This document shows, in pieces, positions 8,526-17,009 of a stretch of DNA of 64,000 nt. This DNA comes from JASSUD01 sp031963005 (lineage in GTDB: Bacteria; Pseudomonadota; Gammaproteobacteria; Burkholderiales; Burkholderiaceae), in contig JASSUL010000001.1 in the NCBI GenBank assembly GCA_031963005.1, positions 248,001-312,000 on the forward strand, in the 5' to 3' direction. Each line of letters begins with the position of its first letter. Position 1 is the stretch's first letter. The notes under the pieces are model-generated. The model saw nothing but the letters and a program-made list of their open reading frames with translations. It was not told the DNA's origin and ran no database searches. A program made the translations under genes and the position numbers.

Positions 8526-8972
8526 ATGAGCATCGTTGACAATAAAAAAGCATTTTTTGATTATTTTATCGAAACTCGCTATGAAGCGGGTTTAGTATTG
8601 GAAGGATGGGAAGTTAAAGCCATCCGAGCCGGCCGTGCGCATATCAAGGAAAGTTATATCGTTGTGCGTGATGGTACGTTATGGATTATTGGCGCCCATA
8701 TCAGTCCACTGTCCTCTGCCTCTACCCATATCCATCCCGACCCCGTACGCACTCGGAAGCTGCTCCTACATGCAGAAGAAAGCAAAAAGCTGATCGGCAA
8801 AGTAGAACAGCGCGGATACACGCTGGTGCCCTTGAATTTGCATTACAGCAAAGGACGCGTGAAATGCGACATTGCACTAGCACGCGGTAAAAAGCAGCAT
8901 GATAAACGGGAAGCAGAAAAAAACCGAGACTGGCAGCGCGATAAAGCGCGCTTAGTACGCGAAATGCGTTAA
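8526..8972 (+). CDS. smpB: SsrA-binding protein SmpB
   Basis: Binds tmRNA and delivers it to stalled ribosomes in trans-translation. I start at ATG 8526 (MSIVDNKKAFFDYF), which matches family N-termini; an upstream in-frame start at 8505 would add seven unconserved residues. The 148-residue product has the OB-like core, including EGWEVKAIRAGR and TRKLLLH, and the disordered basic tail (KNRDWQRDKARLVREMR) that inserts in the mRNA channel. It is divergent from ratA with about 135 nt between. ssrA itself is not in the window. Confidence 0.96.
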   Translation: MSIVDNKKAFFDYFIETRYEAGLVLEGWEVKAIRAGRAHIKESYIVVRDGTLWIIGAHISPLSSASTHIHPDPVRTRKLLLHAEESKKLIGKVEQRGYTLVPLNLHYSKGRVKCDIALARGKKQHDKREAEKNRDWQRDKARLVREMR

Positions 8973-9088
8973 ATTTGAATGCAGATGCCGATAAGGATTG
9001 TCTTAGCCTCTCTGGTGTGAAGCAATAGAAATAGGCATATCAGACACGTTTTCTCTTCTCCTCCTCTCCTCTAAGCCCTCCATTCCTC

Positions 9089-9934
9089 ATGCTTTTAAAC
9101 TCGAGCTCCACCCATTTTCAGATTGCCGCCTGGAATGTCAATTCCCTCCGTGTGCGTCTACCGCAGGTTTTAACGTGGTTAGCGGCGCACCCTGTTGACG
9201 TACTGGCTTTACAAGAAACGAAGCTCTGCGATGATCAATTTCCCGTTGCAGAACTGCAAGCTGCAGGGTATCGCTCTTGGTTTTGCGGACAAAAGGCATA
9301 TAACGGCGTAGCTATTCTTGTTCGAGACACGCGCGTGAGCCAAGAAGCCGTAATGGAGCAATCTGCATTACGGGGGTTGATAGGACTGGGAGAGCAGCAA
9401 CGCTTGCTGGCATTAACTGTAGAAGATGTGCGTATCGTCTGTGCTTATTTTCCCAACGGTCAGTCTCCAGAGAGTGAGAAATTCACGTATAAACTCCAGT
9501 GGATCACCACGTTGCAAACCTGGCTTCAAGAAGAATTACAACGCCATCCAAAACTTGTTCTACTAGGCGACTTTAATATCGCGCCAGAAGATCTTGATGT
9601 CCACGATCCCGCCGCTTGGGAAGGGCAAAATCTCGTATCCCCCCCTGAGCGCGCCGCGTTTACTACGCTACTAGAGCTAGGCCTAGTCGATACCTTCCGA
9701 CACGCCTACCCCACTGAACAACAATACAGTTGGTGGGATTACCGTAAAGGCGCGTTTCGACGCAATGCTGGAATGCGCATCGATCATATCTTGGCCTCCA
9801 GCGCATTACACCCTTATTGCCTGCAAAGCACTATAGATGCCGAACCCCGCAGCTGGACCCAGCCTTCTGATCATGCCCCTGTTTTGGCCACTTTTGATTT
9901 AGCTGCGGCATCGCCTATGCTGACGGTATCCTGA
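9089..9934 (+). CDS. xthA: Exodeoxyribonuclease III (AP endonuclease)
   Basis: Cleaves at abasic sites and trims 3' blocked ends in base-excision repair. The 281-residue endonuclease/exonuclease/phosphatase fold keeps all key residues: N18 in WNVNS, E43 in LQETKL, D161 and N163 in GDFNIAP, and the D261-H262 pair in SDHAPV. The N-terminal ten residues before QIAAWN are extra, so a slightly later start cannot be excluded, but no better one is in frame. It stands alone between smpB and the broken higBA locus. Confidence 0.95.
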   Translation: MLLNSSSTHFQIAAWNVNSLRVRLPQVLTWLAAHPVDVLALQETKLCDDQFPVAELQAAGYRSWFCGQKAYNGVAILVRDTRVSQEAVMEQSALRGLIGLGEQQRLLALTVEDVRIVCAYFPNGQSPESEKFTYKLQWITTLQTWLQEELQRHPKLVLLGDFNIAPEDLDVHDPAAWEGQNLVSPPERAAFTTLLELGLVDTFRHAYPTEQQYSWWDYRKGAFRRNAGMRIDHILASSALHPYCLQSTIDAEPRSWTQPSDHAPVLATFDLAAASPMLTVS

Positions 9935-9966
9935 TCACTGCCTTCATTGAGAAATCATACAAACGC

Positions 9967-10073
9967 ATCAAAAACTATTCTGCGCATGTGCGACTATTAA
10001 TGCTCAGTGGCGCATCTGTTTTCGCTTTGAAAATGGCCATGCCTTTGACGTTGAGATCGTTGATTACCACTGA
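9967..10073 (+). pseudogene. higB: Truncated HigB (RelE-superfamily) toxin
   Basis: The frame ending at TGA 10071-10073 reads INAQWRICFRFENGHAFDVE and ends IVDYH, the conserved C-terminal third of HigB. Upstream of 9996 the match (YSAHVR) continues only in another phase, so a frameshift is present, and the N-terminal two thirds of the toxin are missing. It sits 15 nt before higA, as in intact higBA operons. The toxin is therefore inactive, leaving an orphan antitoxin. Confidence 0.7.
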
Positions 10074-10088
10074 AAGGAGTACCCTCTA

Positions 10089-10427
10089 ATGCCTATCACT
10101 ACCACTAAACTCTCCCCCATTCATCCAGGTGAAGTCCTCCTCGAAGACTTCATAAAGCCCCTTGGGTTAAGTCAATATGCGATCGCCAAAGCGATCAATG
10201 TTTCTCCACGCCGTATCAATGAAATTGTTCACGGAAAACGCAGTGTGACTGCGGATACAGATTTGCGTTTATGTCGCTATTTTGGTCTGTCTGATGGATA
10301 CTGGCTTAAAGGCCAAGCCCGTTACGATTTAGAAAATACCAAAGACACGCTTATTGACATCCTTGCAAGCATCCCACGCTGCCCCGTTCTCGCTGTTCCG
10401 TCCTGTCACGCAGCGCATAGACTCTAA
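10089..10427 (+). CDS. higA: HigA family antitoxin (XRE-type HTH), altered C-terminus
   Basis: A DNA-binding antitoxin that would bind HigB and repress its own operon. AAAGGAG lies about 9 nt before the ATG. Residues 10-80 match the family: HPGEVLLEDFIKPLGLSQ, the HTH around YAIAKAINVSPRRINEIVHG, and YFGLSDGYWL. After RYDLENTKDTL the usual C-terminus (an acidic 15-residue tail) is replaced by an unrelated Cys/His/Pro-rich string ending CHAAHRL, which suggests a frameshift or fusion near 10350. The partner higB is truncated, so the gene may persist as a solitary repressor or be decaying. Confidence 0.85.
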   Translation: MPITTTKLSPIHPGEVLLEDFIKPLGLSQYAIAKAINVSPRRINEIVHGKRSVTADTDLRLCRYFGLSDGYWLKGQARYDLENTKDTLIDILASIPRCPVLAVPSCHAAHRL

Positions 10428-10440
10428 AAGGCTTGCTTTT

Positions 10441-10617
10441 ATGGCGATTGCTAACCGTGAGCAAACTACTAGTGAGCTGATGCTAAGCCATGTCAAACAA
10501 ATACGTTATCAACAATTTGAAGTAGAGGCACATAGACAATCTAAAGAAGCGGCTCTTGCCGCTCGTTCTTCCGGCAGTGATGAAGTGCAAGTATTACATC
10601 AGTTAGTTACTCTCTAA
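10441..10617 (+). CDS. Small possible ribbon-helix-helix protein or fragment
   Basis: A 58-residue frame starting at ATG 10441, open further upstream into the higA 3' end. The segment TQRIDSKRLAFMAIANREQ, then TTSELMLSHVKQ, has the strand-helix-turn-helix spacing seen in ribbon-helix-helix antitoxins, but part of it lies before the ATG. It may be the 3' remnant of a second antitoxin fused behind higA. No database-level identity is recognised. Confidence 0.3.
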   Translation: MAIANREQTTSELMLSHVKQIRYQQFEVEAHRQSKEAALAARSSGSDEVQVLHQLVTL

Positions 10618-10775
10618 ACCTGCCATGCCGCTATTGATATAACTGCTCTTGACAGCATTTTGAATATCATCATCGCTATAGTGAATATTAGCGTCAATAC
10701 AGCCCTGCAAACCACTCAATGAAGTGCCGCCAAACTGAATTTGGGTACGGTCAAAGACAAGGCCCATATCTGCAT

Positions 10776-11738
10776 TTATAAAATTCCAGACACACAGGGC
10801 GTTTCATCAAAAGCCTGATCTCCATCGGTACTTGCCACCCCATTGGCTGCCGACATCGAAAAATCGAAAAGCTGGGGATCCATCAAATGGGATGGTGCGA
10901 TATGGGAGAGGGCGCGGAACATATTATCGATCCGGCCTGGATAGCGCTTTTCCCACTCATGGATTAATGCCTTCATTTCATTGCGCTTCAAATTTGGCTG
11001 GCTGCCGCATAAGTTACACGGGATGATAGGAAACGCCTTGAGCGCTGCATAGGCGATTAAATCGGACTCTCGCACATAGGCTAAAGGACGAATCACGATA
11101 TGTCGGCCATCGTCAGACTGTAACTTGGGCGCCATGCCTTTGAGCGTGCCGCCGTAAAACATATTGAGAAATACGGTTTCTAAAATATCGTTGCGGTGAT
11201 GTCCCAATGCAATTTTATTAGCACCCAATTCCCCCGCAACACGATACAAAATGCCGCGACGCAAACGCGAGCACAATGAGCACGTGGTTTTTCCTTCCGG
11301 AATAACGCGTTTCACAATGCTATAGGTATCTTGCGCCTCGATATGAAAACGCACGCCGCGCGCGCGTAAGTAATCGGGCAAGATATGCTCGGGAAACCCA
11401 GGCTGCTTTTGATCTAAATTCACCGCGACCAACTCAAAACGCACCGGCGCGCGGGCTTGCAGCTGCAGCAATAATTCCAGCATTGCATAGCTATCTTTAC
11501 CGCCCGAGAGGCAGACCATGATCAGATCTCCATCATGGATCATTTGATAATCATGAATCGCTTCGCCTACCTGCTGCGCTAGACGTTTTTGGAGTTTGTT
11601 ATCGTTATAGGCGGCTTTCTGTTCTGCACGCGTTTTCCATAATATAGGCGCGGCCGAAAGAATCGGCGTCTCAGACGCGTCAACAGCAGGTTGCGACTCC
11701 GTAGACGCGTTTTGCGTCGGAGATAAAGAAGAGGTCAT
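10776..11738 (-). CDS. ttcA: tRNA 2-thiocytidine synthetase TtcA
   Basis: Thiolates C32 of certain tRNAs using ATP and a [4Fe-4S] cluster. I start at ATG 11738 (MTSSLSPTQ), just downstream of the folB stop; a longer frame would run into folB. The 320-residue protein has the PP-loop S79-GGKDS and two CxxC pairs, C154/C157 and C242/C245, of which three cysteines ligate the cluster. The first 35 residues are Ser/Ala-rich and unconserved. It follows folB closely (about 30 nt), the Burkholderia order. Confidence 0.95.
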   Translation of the reverse strand: MTSSLSPTQNASTESQPAVDASETPILSAAPILWKTRAEQKAAYNDNKLQKRLAQQVGEAIHDYQMIHDGDLIMVCLSGGKDSYAMLELLLQLQARAPVRFELVAVNLDQKQPGFPEHILPDYLRARGVRFHIEAQDTYSIVKRVIPEGKTTCSLCSRLRRGILYRVAGELGANKIALGHHRNDILETVFLNMFYGGTLKGMAPKLQSDDGRHIVIRPLAYVRESDLIAYAALKAFPIIPCNLCGSQPNLKRNEMKALIHEWEKRYPGRIDNMFRALSHIAPSHLMDPQLFDFSMSAANGVASTDGDQAFDETPCVSGIL

Positions 11739-11767
11739 TGTATTATTTGCCACTGTATGGTTTGCCA

Positions 11768-12178
11768 CTACTGCGTTTCCCGAATATGAAACACTTCCAC
11801 GCCTACACCAGCACAATCAGGATAGGCTTGGGGTTTCTCAATACACACCCGTACCGCACGGCAATGGGGATGCGCTAGCAAGGTGTGTGCAATCGCATCA
11901 CAGAGCGTTTCTTGCAGATGCACATGCCCTTGTGCGGTACATTTTTCAATACTGTCGCGCACTCCGTCTCTGAGCACCCCGTAATCTACCACCTCTTCTA
12001 ATTGATCTGCTTGCGGCGTAGATACCTGTAGCGGCACAAAAATGTCTACCTGAATCGTCACCTGTTGCGCTTTGTCTTTCTCATAGGCATACGCGCCAAT
12101 CGGAATCATCGCGACATAATCACGCAAAAAAAGACGCCGACATGCGGCTAAACGGGGGTCAAACCATCCTGGGTGCAT
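11768..12178 (-). CDS. folB: Dihydroneopterin aldolase
   Basis: Cleaves 7,8-dihydroneopterin to the hydroxymethyl pterin in folate synthesis. The start is taken as ATG 12178 (MHPGWFDPRL); a GTG at 12202 also opens the frame. The product is 136 residues with the conserved GAYAYEKDK active-site block and the later IEKPQAYPD segment. Upstream of ttcA as an apparent two-gene unit. In relatives a methyltransferase gene (midA) is near; here an A/T-rich orphan has come between. Confidence 0.92.
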   Translation of the reverse strand: MHPGWFDPRLAACRRLFLRDYVAMIPIGAYAYEKDKAQQVTIQVDIFVPLQVSTPQADQLEEVVDYGVLRDGVRDSIEKCTAQGHVHLQETLCDAIAHTLLAHPHCRAVRVCIEKPQAYPDCAGVGVEVFHIRETQ

Positions 12179-12381
12179 ATTGTTTCTCTTGAGAGCCGGC
12201 ACATTGATATCCTCTTCGGAGGAAACGGCATATTGTAAACATAATATTCCCTACACTTGCCTCATATTTTTCATCTCTATAAGGCAAGTTAAATTAGGGA
12301 GAAGGTGCTGAGCAATATAAAAATTCTCTTCAATTAATTATATTTATTTTTTATAAAAACAATAAGAATATCATTTTACAT

Positions 12382-13461
12382 CTAAGTTTTTTCATAAAAA
12401 TTAAGTCCGGAAAACCTTGACATTTCTCCGCTCTCGTAAGGAATGTTTAATTTATAACTATATGCATCTGATTTATCTAAATTTTTCTCGCTTCCATTTA
12501 TTACATTTGAATCTTCTATTTCTACATGATTTACATTTGAAGATTCCACGTTTGAATTCACTACTTCATCACTCTTACCTTTCATTCCTTTATAGAAATC
12601 TTGAAGACTCATATATTTAACAGTGTCATTCATACCATAATCGATAACCGTATTATTAAAAAAATTATCATCAAACTCTCTTACATTATTAATCACAACC
12701 TTATTATTCAATCGTGATTCTCTATTTTTTTTAAAAATATTTAGATCTTTATCAATTACTATTGAAAATTTGAAATGCTGCTCCCCATGATGATAAACAC
12801 GCTCCCTGGCTAAACATAATCCTTTTTGAAAGTCGTCTCTCCATCCAATTCTCTTCATAATCTCTTTCTTAATATCTGACTGAACAACAGAGACATCTTT
12901 ACCAAAAGAATTTACAATCTCACCAATATCATATAAAGCATTAAAATAATTCTGCAATGTAATTGGATAATACAATTTGACATCTCTAATTTTCTGATTC
13001 CCTTCGAATGCATTATTCATGTCTTCATACATTCCTATAATTTCACTGTCAATCCCTCTCCTTCCCGCATCTATACAGTTTTTTAGTTTAATTCTATTTC
13101 CATTCCCATTTAATGAATTTACCATAGTTAATGTTAGTTTTTCTCTTTCAGATTTCGTCATCTTACAAGAGGCATTAAGAATAAAATCTTGAATTTTATC
13201 TTTATTTTTACTTACCCCTCCATAAAATGATTTACTTGTATATTTTGAAGAGAAAAACTCACCTCCCTTTTTAGCCATACTTTTAAAATTATTACAAATC
13301 ACCCCTTTTTGTTTAAAATCTTTCAAACCATTTGCTGCACTTTTCATTTTTTTATAAGTAGAAGAGCCAACCTTATTAATGCTATTTCCTAATGCCATAA
13401 GCTCTTCCGAGCTCACTCCACGACTCGCTAAACCAGGAATAGGTACACAAAATATTTTCAT
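12382..13461 (-). CDS. A/T-rich orphan protein, candidate effector
   Basis: A 359-residue protein starting at ATG 13461 with AGGAG 8 nt upstream; a longer in-frame start at 13512 lacks such a site. It is Lys/Asn-rich, hydrophilic, with no signal peptide or membrane segment. The N-terminal 20 residues (MKIFCVPIPGLASRG) are mildly hydrophobic. Residues 310-340 are rich in Ser/Asn/Val repeats (SNVESSNVNHVEIEDSNVI). No domain is recognised. Base composition is far more A/T-rich than folB and midA on either side, and it interrupts a conserved neighbourhood, so recent acquisition is likely. Secretion is a guess by analogy with the other orphans. Confidence 0.6.
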   Translation of the reverse strand: MKIFCVPIPGLASRGVSSEELMALGNSINKVGSSTYKKMKSAANGLKDFKQKGVICNNFKSMAKKGGEFFSSKYTSKSFYGGVSKNKDKIQDFILNASCKMTKSEREKLTLTMVNSLNGNGNRIKLKNCIDAGRRGIDSEIIGMYEDMNNAFEGNQKIRDVKLYYPITLQNYFNALYDIGEIVNSFGKDVSVVQSDIKKEIMKRIGWRDDFQKGLCLARERVYHHGEQHFKFSIVIDKDLNIFKKNRESRLNNKVVINNVREFDDNFFNNTVIDYGMNDTVKYMSLQDFYKGMKGKSDEVVNSNVESSNVNHVEIEDSNVINGSEKNLDKSDAYSYKLNIPYESGEMSRFSGLNFYEKT

Positions 13462-13622
13462 AGCATGGCTCCTATATATTGAAAAAACGGAAACTTCCAA
13501 GCTACTACACACTACTGCAGACTATAAGTCTTATACTATCTGCCATACATTTTCCTAAAATGCGAAAATCGGTATGCATTTACGATCCTCCTTTTTGCCT
13601 CTATATCGCTGTTTTTTTGCTT

Positions 13623-14969
13623 ATGTGGACTTCCCTCCCCTCCGACGCTTCCAGTAAAACGTCTTTACCTCCCCCGTCCCAAAGCGCTCAACAATGCTCT
13701 CGCGCCTTACTCGAACGCATTGCCTATGCACTGGAACAAGCCGGAGGTTGGTTGCCCTTTGATCGATATATGGATATAGCGCTCTATACGCCAGGATTGG
13801 GGTATTACAGTGGACAGGATGCCCAGTTTGGCACCACAGCCCAGACAGGGAGTGATTTCACAACGGCGCCGGAAATCTCGCCCTTTTTTGGTCAAACGCT
13901 TGCGCAGGCGATTGCACAGGCTTTGCAAGCGAGTGCGACGACTGCGGTGATGGAATTTGGAGCGGGAACGGGAAAGTTGGCGGTACAGGTTTTGCAAACG
14001 CTAGAAGCACTGGGAGTGCCGTGTACGTCTTATGCCATTGTGGAAGTGTCTGCGCATTTACGCGCGCGGCAAAAAGCGCTCTTAGAGAAAGAAGTGCCGC
14101 AATATCTAGACCGTATCTCTTGGCTTGATACCTTGCCCGCGGCTTTTGAAGGCGTGGCGTTTGGCAATGAAGTATTGGACGCCATGCCGGTCAAGCTTTT
14201 TGCTCATGCAGAGGGATGCTGGTTTGAACGTGGCATTCGGTGGAGTGCAGCAGCTCAAGCGCAGATTACTTTGCAAGCAGCCTCTGCACCGCGCGATGCA
14301 CGCAGCACGGATGACATATTCTCGTTGGATGTGTCTGCGCTAGATCTTGCCAATGCGTTGAGCTGGGAAGATCGCCCCGCTGCAGATAGTGCCGAGCTAG
14401 CAGCACTGCGCGCAGCCATCGATCAGGCTAGGACTGCGCACCCTGACGCGCGCTCTGCATCGATGGACTATTATCTGACCGAATCCCACCATGCTGCAAC
14501 GGCCTTTATAGGCACCGTATGTGCGATGCTGCGTAAGGGTGCGCTTTTCTTTATCGATTATGGTTTTCCTGCGCAGGAGTATTACCATGGGCAGCGCAAC
14601 CAAGGCACGTTAATGTGTCACTATCAGCATCATGCTCATACTGATCCGCTTTGGTATCCAGGCCTGCAAGATATTACGGCGCACATTGATTTCAGCGCCC
14701 TCGCGCAAGCGGCAGAGGATACCGATGTGCAGCTTTTAGGCTATACCTCGCAGGCGCGTTTTTTGCTCAATTGCGGCATTTTGAAAGCTCTGGATCAGCT
14801 TGACCCTAGACAATCGGCGCAGTTTTTGCCCGCCGCTAATGGCATCCAAAAACTCTTAGCCGAAACCGAAATGGGAGAACTGTTTAAGGTTATCGCATGG
14901 GGTCGCGGTTTAGATGCGGATAGGCCCTTTACGGCCTTTGCACAGGGCGATCGTTCGCATCGCCTTTAA
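13623..14969 (+). CDS. MidA/NDUFAF7-family SAM-dependent methyltransferase
   Basis: A class I SAM-dependent methyltransferase (COG1565/DUF185); mitochondrial homologues methylate an arginine of complex I, the bacterial substrate is not established. The start is set at ATG 13623 (MWTSLPSDAS); upstream in-frame ATGs run into the divergent gene and add a hydrophobic stretch absent from the family. The 448-residue protein shows GYYSGQ, the SAM loop EFGAGTGKL and VAFGNEVLDAMPV, all family signatures. An insert around 260-290 is longer than usual. It precedes cca by 75 nt. Confidence 0.9.
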   Translation: MWTSLPSDASSKTSLPPPSQSAQQCSRALLERIAYALEQAGGWLPFDRYMDIALYTPGLGYYSGQDAQFGTTAQTGSDFTTAPEISPFFGQTLAQAIAQALQASATTAVMEFGAGTGKLAVQVLQTLEALGVPCTSYAIVEVSAHLRARQKALLEKEVPQYLDRISWLDTLPAAFEGVAFGNEVLDAMPVKLFAHAEGCWFERGIRWSAAAQAQITLQAASAPRDARSTDDIFSLDVSALDLANALSWEDRPAADSAELAALRAAIDQARTAHPDARSASMDYYLTESHHAATAFIGTVCAMLRKGALFFIDYGFPAQEYYHGQRNQGTLMCHYQHHAHTDPLWYPGLQDITAHIDFSALAQAAEDTDVQLLGYTSQARFLLNCGILKALDQLDPRQSAQFLPAANGIQKLLAETEMGELFKVIAWGRGLDADRPFTAFAQGDRSHRL

Positions 14970-15043
14970 GAACCCGTTCAAAGTAGCATGCGCCTATTTT
15001 TGATGCGTTTTTGATACGTTCATGATTTTTTTAACGAAATACC

Positions 15044-16393
15044 ATGCAAATTTATGTTGTCGGAGGGGCTGTTCGCGATACCTTGCTCGGGGAAACCGTG
15101 CAGGACCGCGATTATGTCGTCGTAGGCGCTACGCCTGAGCAGATGGTTACGTTAGGCTATAAACCTGTTGGAAAAGACTTTCCAGTATTCTTGCATCCCA
15201 TCACCAAAGAAGAATATGCACTGGCACGCACTGAGCGGAAAACAGCGCAGGGGTATCATGGTTTTCGTTTTTATTACGCCCCAGAAGTCACGCTAGAGCA
15301 AGATTTGGCACGGCGAGATTTAACGATAAATGCGATGGCCTGCCCAGTCTATAACGGCACGCAAGCTCATCCACATGAGCTATCCGCCAAGCGCCCTTGT
15401 GCACCAATTATTGATACGCAAACATTAATCGATCCCTTTGGGGGACGCGCTGATTTACAGGCGGGGATACTGCGCCATGTCAGCGATGCCTTTTTAGAAG
15501 ACCCTGTTCGCATTCTACGCGCAGCGCGCTTTGCAGCACGCTTTACCACCTTCCAGCTTGCTCCTGAAACCCTCACGCTCATGATTGAGATGGTGCGATC
15601 AGGAGAAGTCGATGCACTAGTTCCCGAGCGGGTTTGGCAAGAAATTGCGATAGGCCTGATGAGTCCAGCGCCTGAACGCCTATTTAGCACACTGGCAAGC
15701 TGCAAAGCACTGCCTCGCTTGATACCCGAACTGGATGGGCTGTTTCCTCCGTTAGAGAACGCACCCTCTACGCCAAACGCCCTTCTTTTAGCACTACGAT
15801 ATGCCGCACAACACCTCTATACCCTGAGCATGCGTTTCGCAGTATTGGTAACGGCAATCCCGTTATCCGCCGGGCCCTCATCGATGGTGATGCCAGGAGA
15901 ACAGGCGATTGCGGATACCTCTGAAACGCAGATTCCTTTTACCGATCCTAGTACCGCCCCTTTTATAGCCCTTTGCCAACGGCTTAAAGTCCCCAATGCT
16001 TGCAAGGATCTCGCACTCCTTGTACATCGAGCACGCCTAGCTCTTGAACGCACGCTAGAACCCCAACCCGATCTCCAAGCCGCTGATTTCGTCACCCTTT
16101 TTGAGCGCTGCGATGCCTTTCGTAAACCAGAGCGTTTATATGAAGCGCTGCAAGTCTGCCAGGCGCATCAGGTCGGTCGCGCTACATTGACCAACCTCTC
16201 CTCTCTGGAGAGCACCGCTCAACGCCATTTCTTTACATCTTCTTCAGCATGCTTACCTAAAGCACTCGATGCTGCTCGCCAAGTTGAGGCAGCCGCAATC
16301 GCTCAAGAGTATGCCGGCCATCCTCAACAGATCAAGCAGGCTCTGCATGATGCGAGAATAAAAGCAATACAGGTAGAGCTCAATATCCGTTAG
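15044..16393 (+). CDS. cca: CCA tRNA nucleotidyltransferase lacking the HD motif
   Basis: Adds or repairs the 3' CCA of tRNAs. The class II nucleotidyltransferase head is intact: GGAVRD (7-12), and D21/D23 in QDRDYVV bind the metals; the ERxRxE-like neck and RILRAARFAARF helix follow. The length (449) resembles multifunctional Cca proteins with a C-terminal HD phosphohydrolase. However, where the HD domain should read LVHDLGK the protein has LVTAIPLSAG, and the other His/Asp ligands cannot be found. An unconserved insert follows. The phosphatase/phosphodiesterase activity is probably lost while CCA addition remains. Confidence 0.93.
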   Translation: MQIYVVGGAVRDTLLGETVQDRDYVVVGATPEQMVTLGYKPVGKDFPVFLHPITKEEYALARTERKTAQGYHGFRFYYAPEVTLEQDLARRDLTINAMACPVYNGTQAHPHELSAKRPCAPIIDTQTLIDPFGGRADLQAGILRHVSDAFLEDPVRILRAARFAARFTTFQLAPETLTLMIEMVRSGEVDALVPERVWQEIAIGLMSPAPERLFSTLASCKALPRLIPELDGLFPPLENAPSTPNALLLALRYAAQHLYTLSMRFAVLVTAIPLSAGPSSMVMPGEQAIADTSETQIPFTDPSTAPFIALCQRLKVPNACKDLALLVHRARLALERTLEPQPDLQAADFVTLFERCDAFRKPERLYEALQVCQAHQVGRATLTNLSSLESTAQRHFFTSSSACLPKALDAARQVEAAAIAQEYAGHPQQIKQALHDARIKAIQVELNIR

Positions 16394-16449
16394 TAGAAAT
16401 GCAGCAGTGTGGAGATATCGCCGCTATAACGTAGATAAAGGAACTAGGT

Positions 16450-16776
16450 TTAATCGATCAATAAATGCTCGACGCGCTGTCCATTTTGCAAATGCGTTTC
16501 GATAATCGCATCGACATCGGACTCATCCATACAGGTATACCAGGTTCCCTCCGGATACACGACCACAGCAGGCCCTTGCTCACAACGCCCCAAACATCCA
16601 GCGGAGCTTACACGTACCTTGCCAGGTCCATGCATATCCCGTGCTTTGACTTGCTTTTTGGCATACTGCAATAGCTGCTTAGAACCTCCATTGGCGCAAC
16701 AAGGACGCTCAGCCCCCTCTGCCCGCTGATTGGTGCAGAAAAAAAGATGTTGTTTATAAAATCCGGAAGAAGACAT
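16450..16776 (-). CDS. Thioredoxin-like [2Fe-2S] ferredoxin
   Basis: A 108-residue protein of the Shethna-type thioredoxin-like ferredoxin family. Cluster ligands are C14 (FFCTNQR), C26 or C27, C61 and C65 (CLGRC), the usual spacing. Residues 66-76 (EQGPAVVVYPE) and the following W-Y-x2-M are also typical. It likely carries single electrons; partners are unknown. It converges on cca, about 55 nt away. Followed upstream by 230 nt of A/T-rich non-coding DNA. Confidence 0.9.
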   Translation of the reverse strand: MSSSGFYKQHLFFCTNQRAEGAERPCCANGGSKQLLQYAKKQVKARDMHGPGKVRVSSAGCLGRCEQGPAVVVYPEGTWYTCMDESDVDAIIETHLQNGQRVEHLLID

Positions 16777-17009
16777 GATTCCTATACCTCGGAAGATAGC
16801 GATAAAAATGATGGAATACTTTTGAATACCGAAGTGTATCCGAGGTGGTTTTTCGGATGCAAATCTATAAAAATAGAATAAAAGCGTTCTGTTCAGCTTG
16901 AAAAAAGGTAGGGTGAATCATACATCACCCTCTCATAGATTTTGAAAAATTCTTTGTAAACTATTATTTTTAAAAAACGATTTTCTTATTTTTAAACTTC
17001 TTTCACAGA

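Noticed and set aside
10603..10775. Minus-strand open frame of about 57 codons behind ttcA
   Set aside because: No start codon with a ribosome site, no recognised family, and short enough to be open by chance or to be a decayed end.
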